Shown here piece by piece: positions 5,777 to 6,238 of a stretch of DNA of 6,238 nt. Under the pieces are notes generated by a model that saw only the letters and a program-made list of their open reading frames with translations, was not told the DNA's origin and made no database searches. Positions within the stretch are counted from its first letter, which is position 1, and the number at the start of each line of letters is the position of its first letter. Made by a program: the position numbers and the translations under genes. This stretch comes from Candidatus Nitrotoga sp. CP45. GTDB taxonomy: Bacteria; Bacteroidota; Bacteroidia; Flavobacteriales; Flavobacteriaceae. The stretch spans positions 1 to 6,238 of the forward strand of contig CALQCV020000124.1 of NCBI GenBank assembly GCA_943329165.2, read 5' to 3'.

Positions 5777-6238
5777 TTACAAATTCTTGACCGCTGCTTT
5801 AAATTGATTCCCTCTGTCTTCATAGTTTTGAAATAAATCGAAACTTGCGCAGGCTGGCGATAATAAAACCGCATCCCCTTTTTCGGCAATATGTTTTGCT
5901 GTAATTACTGCATCACGCATGTTATCAACTTCGACCATCATATCTACCACATTCCCAAAAGCATCAATGATTTTTTTGTTGTCGACACCAAGGCAAATAA
6001 TTGCTTTTACTTTTTCGCGAACTAACGACATGATTTCGCTGTAATCATTTCCTTTGTCAACACCACCGACGATCCAAACTGTTGGCACAGTCATGCTGTC
6101 TAAAGCGAAGAAAGTAGCGTTCACATTGGTCGCTTTGCTATCGTTGATGTACTGCACATTGTGAATTTTGAGTACTTTTTCTAAACGATGCGCAACACCT
6201 TGAAAATTGGATAAACTCTCACGAATTGTTTGCTTTCT
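5777..6238 (-). CDS. murD: MurD, UDP-MurNAc-L-Ala--D-Glu ligase, C-terminal part
   Basis: MurD is the cytoplasmic ligase that adds D-glutamate to UDP-MurNAc-L-alanine. The frame is open from the window edge to TAA at 5779-5777, giving the last 153 residues, about a third of a typical protein. Numbered from the first visible residue, it shows HRLE (17-20), the diagnostic NDSKATNVNAT (32-42), VGGVDKGNDY (56-65) and LLSPACASFDLFQNYEDRGNQF (124-145, written here as two parts in relatives: LLSPACAS and the DRGNQF end). These form the C-terminal Mur ligase domain that binds the incoming D-Glu and helps close over ATP. The P-loop and carbamylated lysine lie outside the window. An internal GTG at 6157 is not a real start, since conserved sequence (SNFQGVAHRLE) continues upstream. 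The gene ends 113 bases before ftsW, separated by repeat-rich DNA. Confidence 0.97.
   Translation of the reverse strand, partial: RKQTIRESLSNFQGVAHRLEKVLKIHNVQYINDSKATNVNATFFALDSMTVPTVWIVGGVDKGNDYSEIMSLVREKVKAIICLGVDNKKIIDAFGNVVDMMVEVDNMRDAVITAKHIAEKGDAVLLSPACASFDLFQNYEDRGNQFKAAVKNL

Noticed and set aside
6134..6157. GTG at 6157 as the start of a short gene
   Set aside because: The frame continues upstream to the window edge with MurD residues such as the HRLE motif, so this is the truncated 3' end of murD.

Overview
The window is one minus-strand run of six genes from a division and cell-wall (dcw) cluster. In transcription order, from high to low coordinates, they are murD (3' part only), ftsW, murG, murC, ftsQ and ftsA (5' part only). 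The AT-rich DNA, the protein sequences (FtsW with LPQSSSDFIYA, a short FtsQ, MurG with [17 protein letters not shown]), the mostly weak or absent Shine-Dalgarno sequences and the gene order without murB or ddl between murC and ftsQ all point to a member of the Bacteroidota, most likely a Flavobacterium or close relative. This is inferred from recognition; no search was run.

Layout: 6238-5777 is the end of murD; 5776-5664 is a 113-base spacer, the largest in the window, made almost wholly of repeats; 5663-4338 is ftsW; 4325-3174 is murG, 12 bases downstream; 3129-1789 is murC after a 44-base spacer holding a short tandem repeat; 1792-1070 is ftsQ, overlapping murC by ATGA; 1063-1 is ftsA, 6 bases downstream and running off the window. 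No plus-strand gene is credible, and no RNA gene, CRISPR array, transposase or obvious terminator is seen. Transcription probably enters from upstream of murD and continues into ftsA, and probably ftsZ, outside the window.

Together the genes make lipid II and build the septum. MurC and MurD add L-Ala and D-Glu to UDP-MurNAc in the cytoplasm, MurG adds GlcNAc to lipid I at the inner membrane face, FtsW polymerises lipid II at the septum, FtsQ belongs to the periplasmic division scaffold, and FtsA tethers FtsZ to the membrane.

No new biochemical system is visible; the core genes look intact and ordinary. The unusual part is the repeat content of the gene boundaries. Four of the places where this operon tolerates extra DNA carry short repeat-like or palindromic sequence: the murD-ftsW spacer, the ftsW C-terminal tail, the murG N-terminus and the murG-murC spacer. 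Two of these are translated in frame. The murG case, a perfect 7-bp palindrome just ahead of the first glycine-rich loop, looks like insertion of an intergenic repeat into the start of an essential gene.
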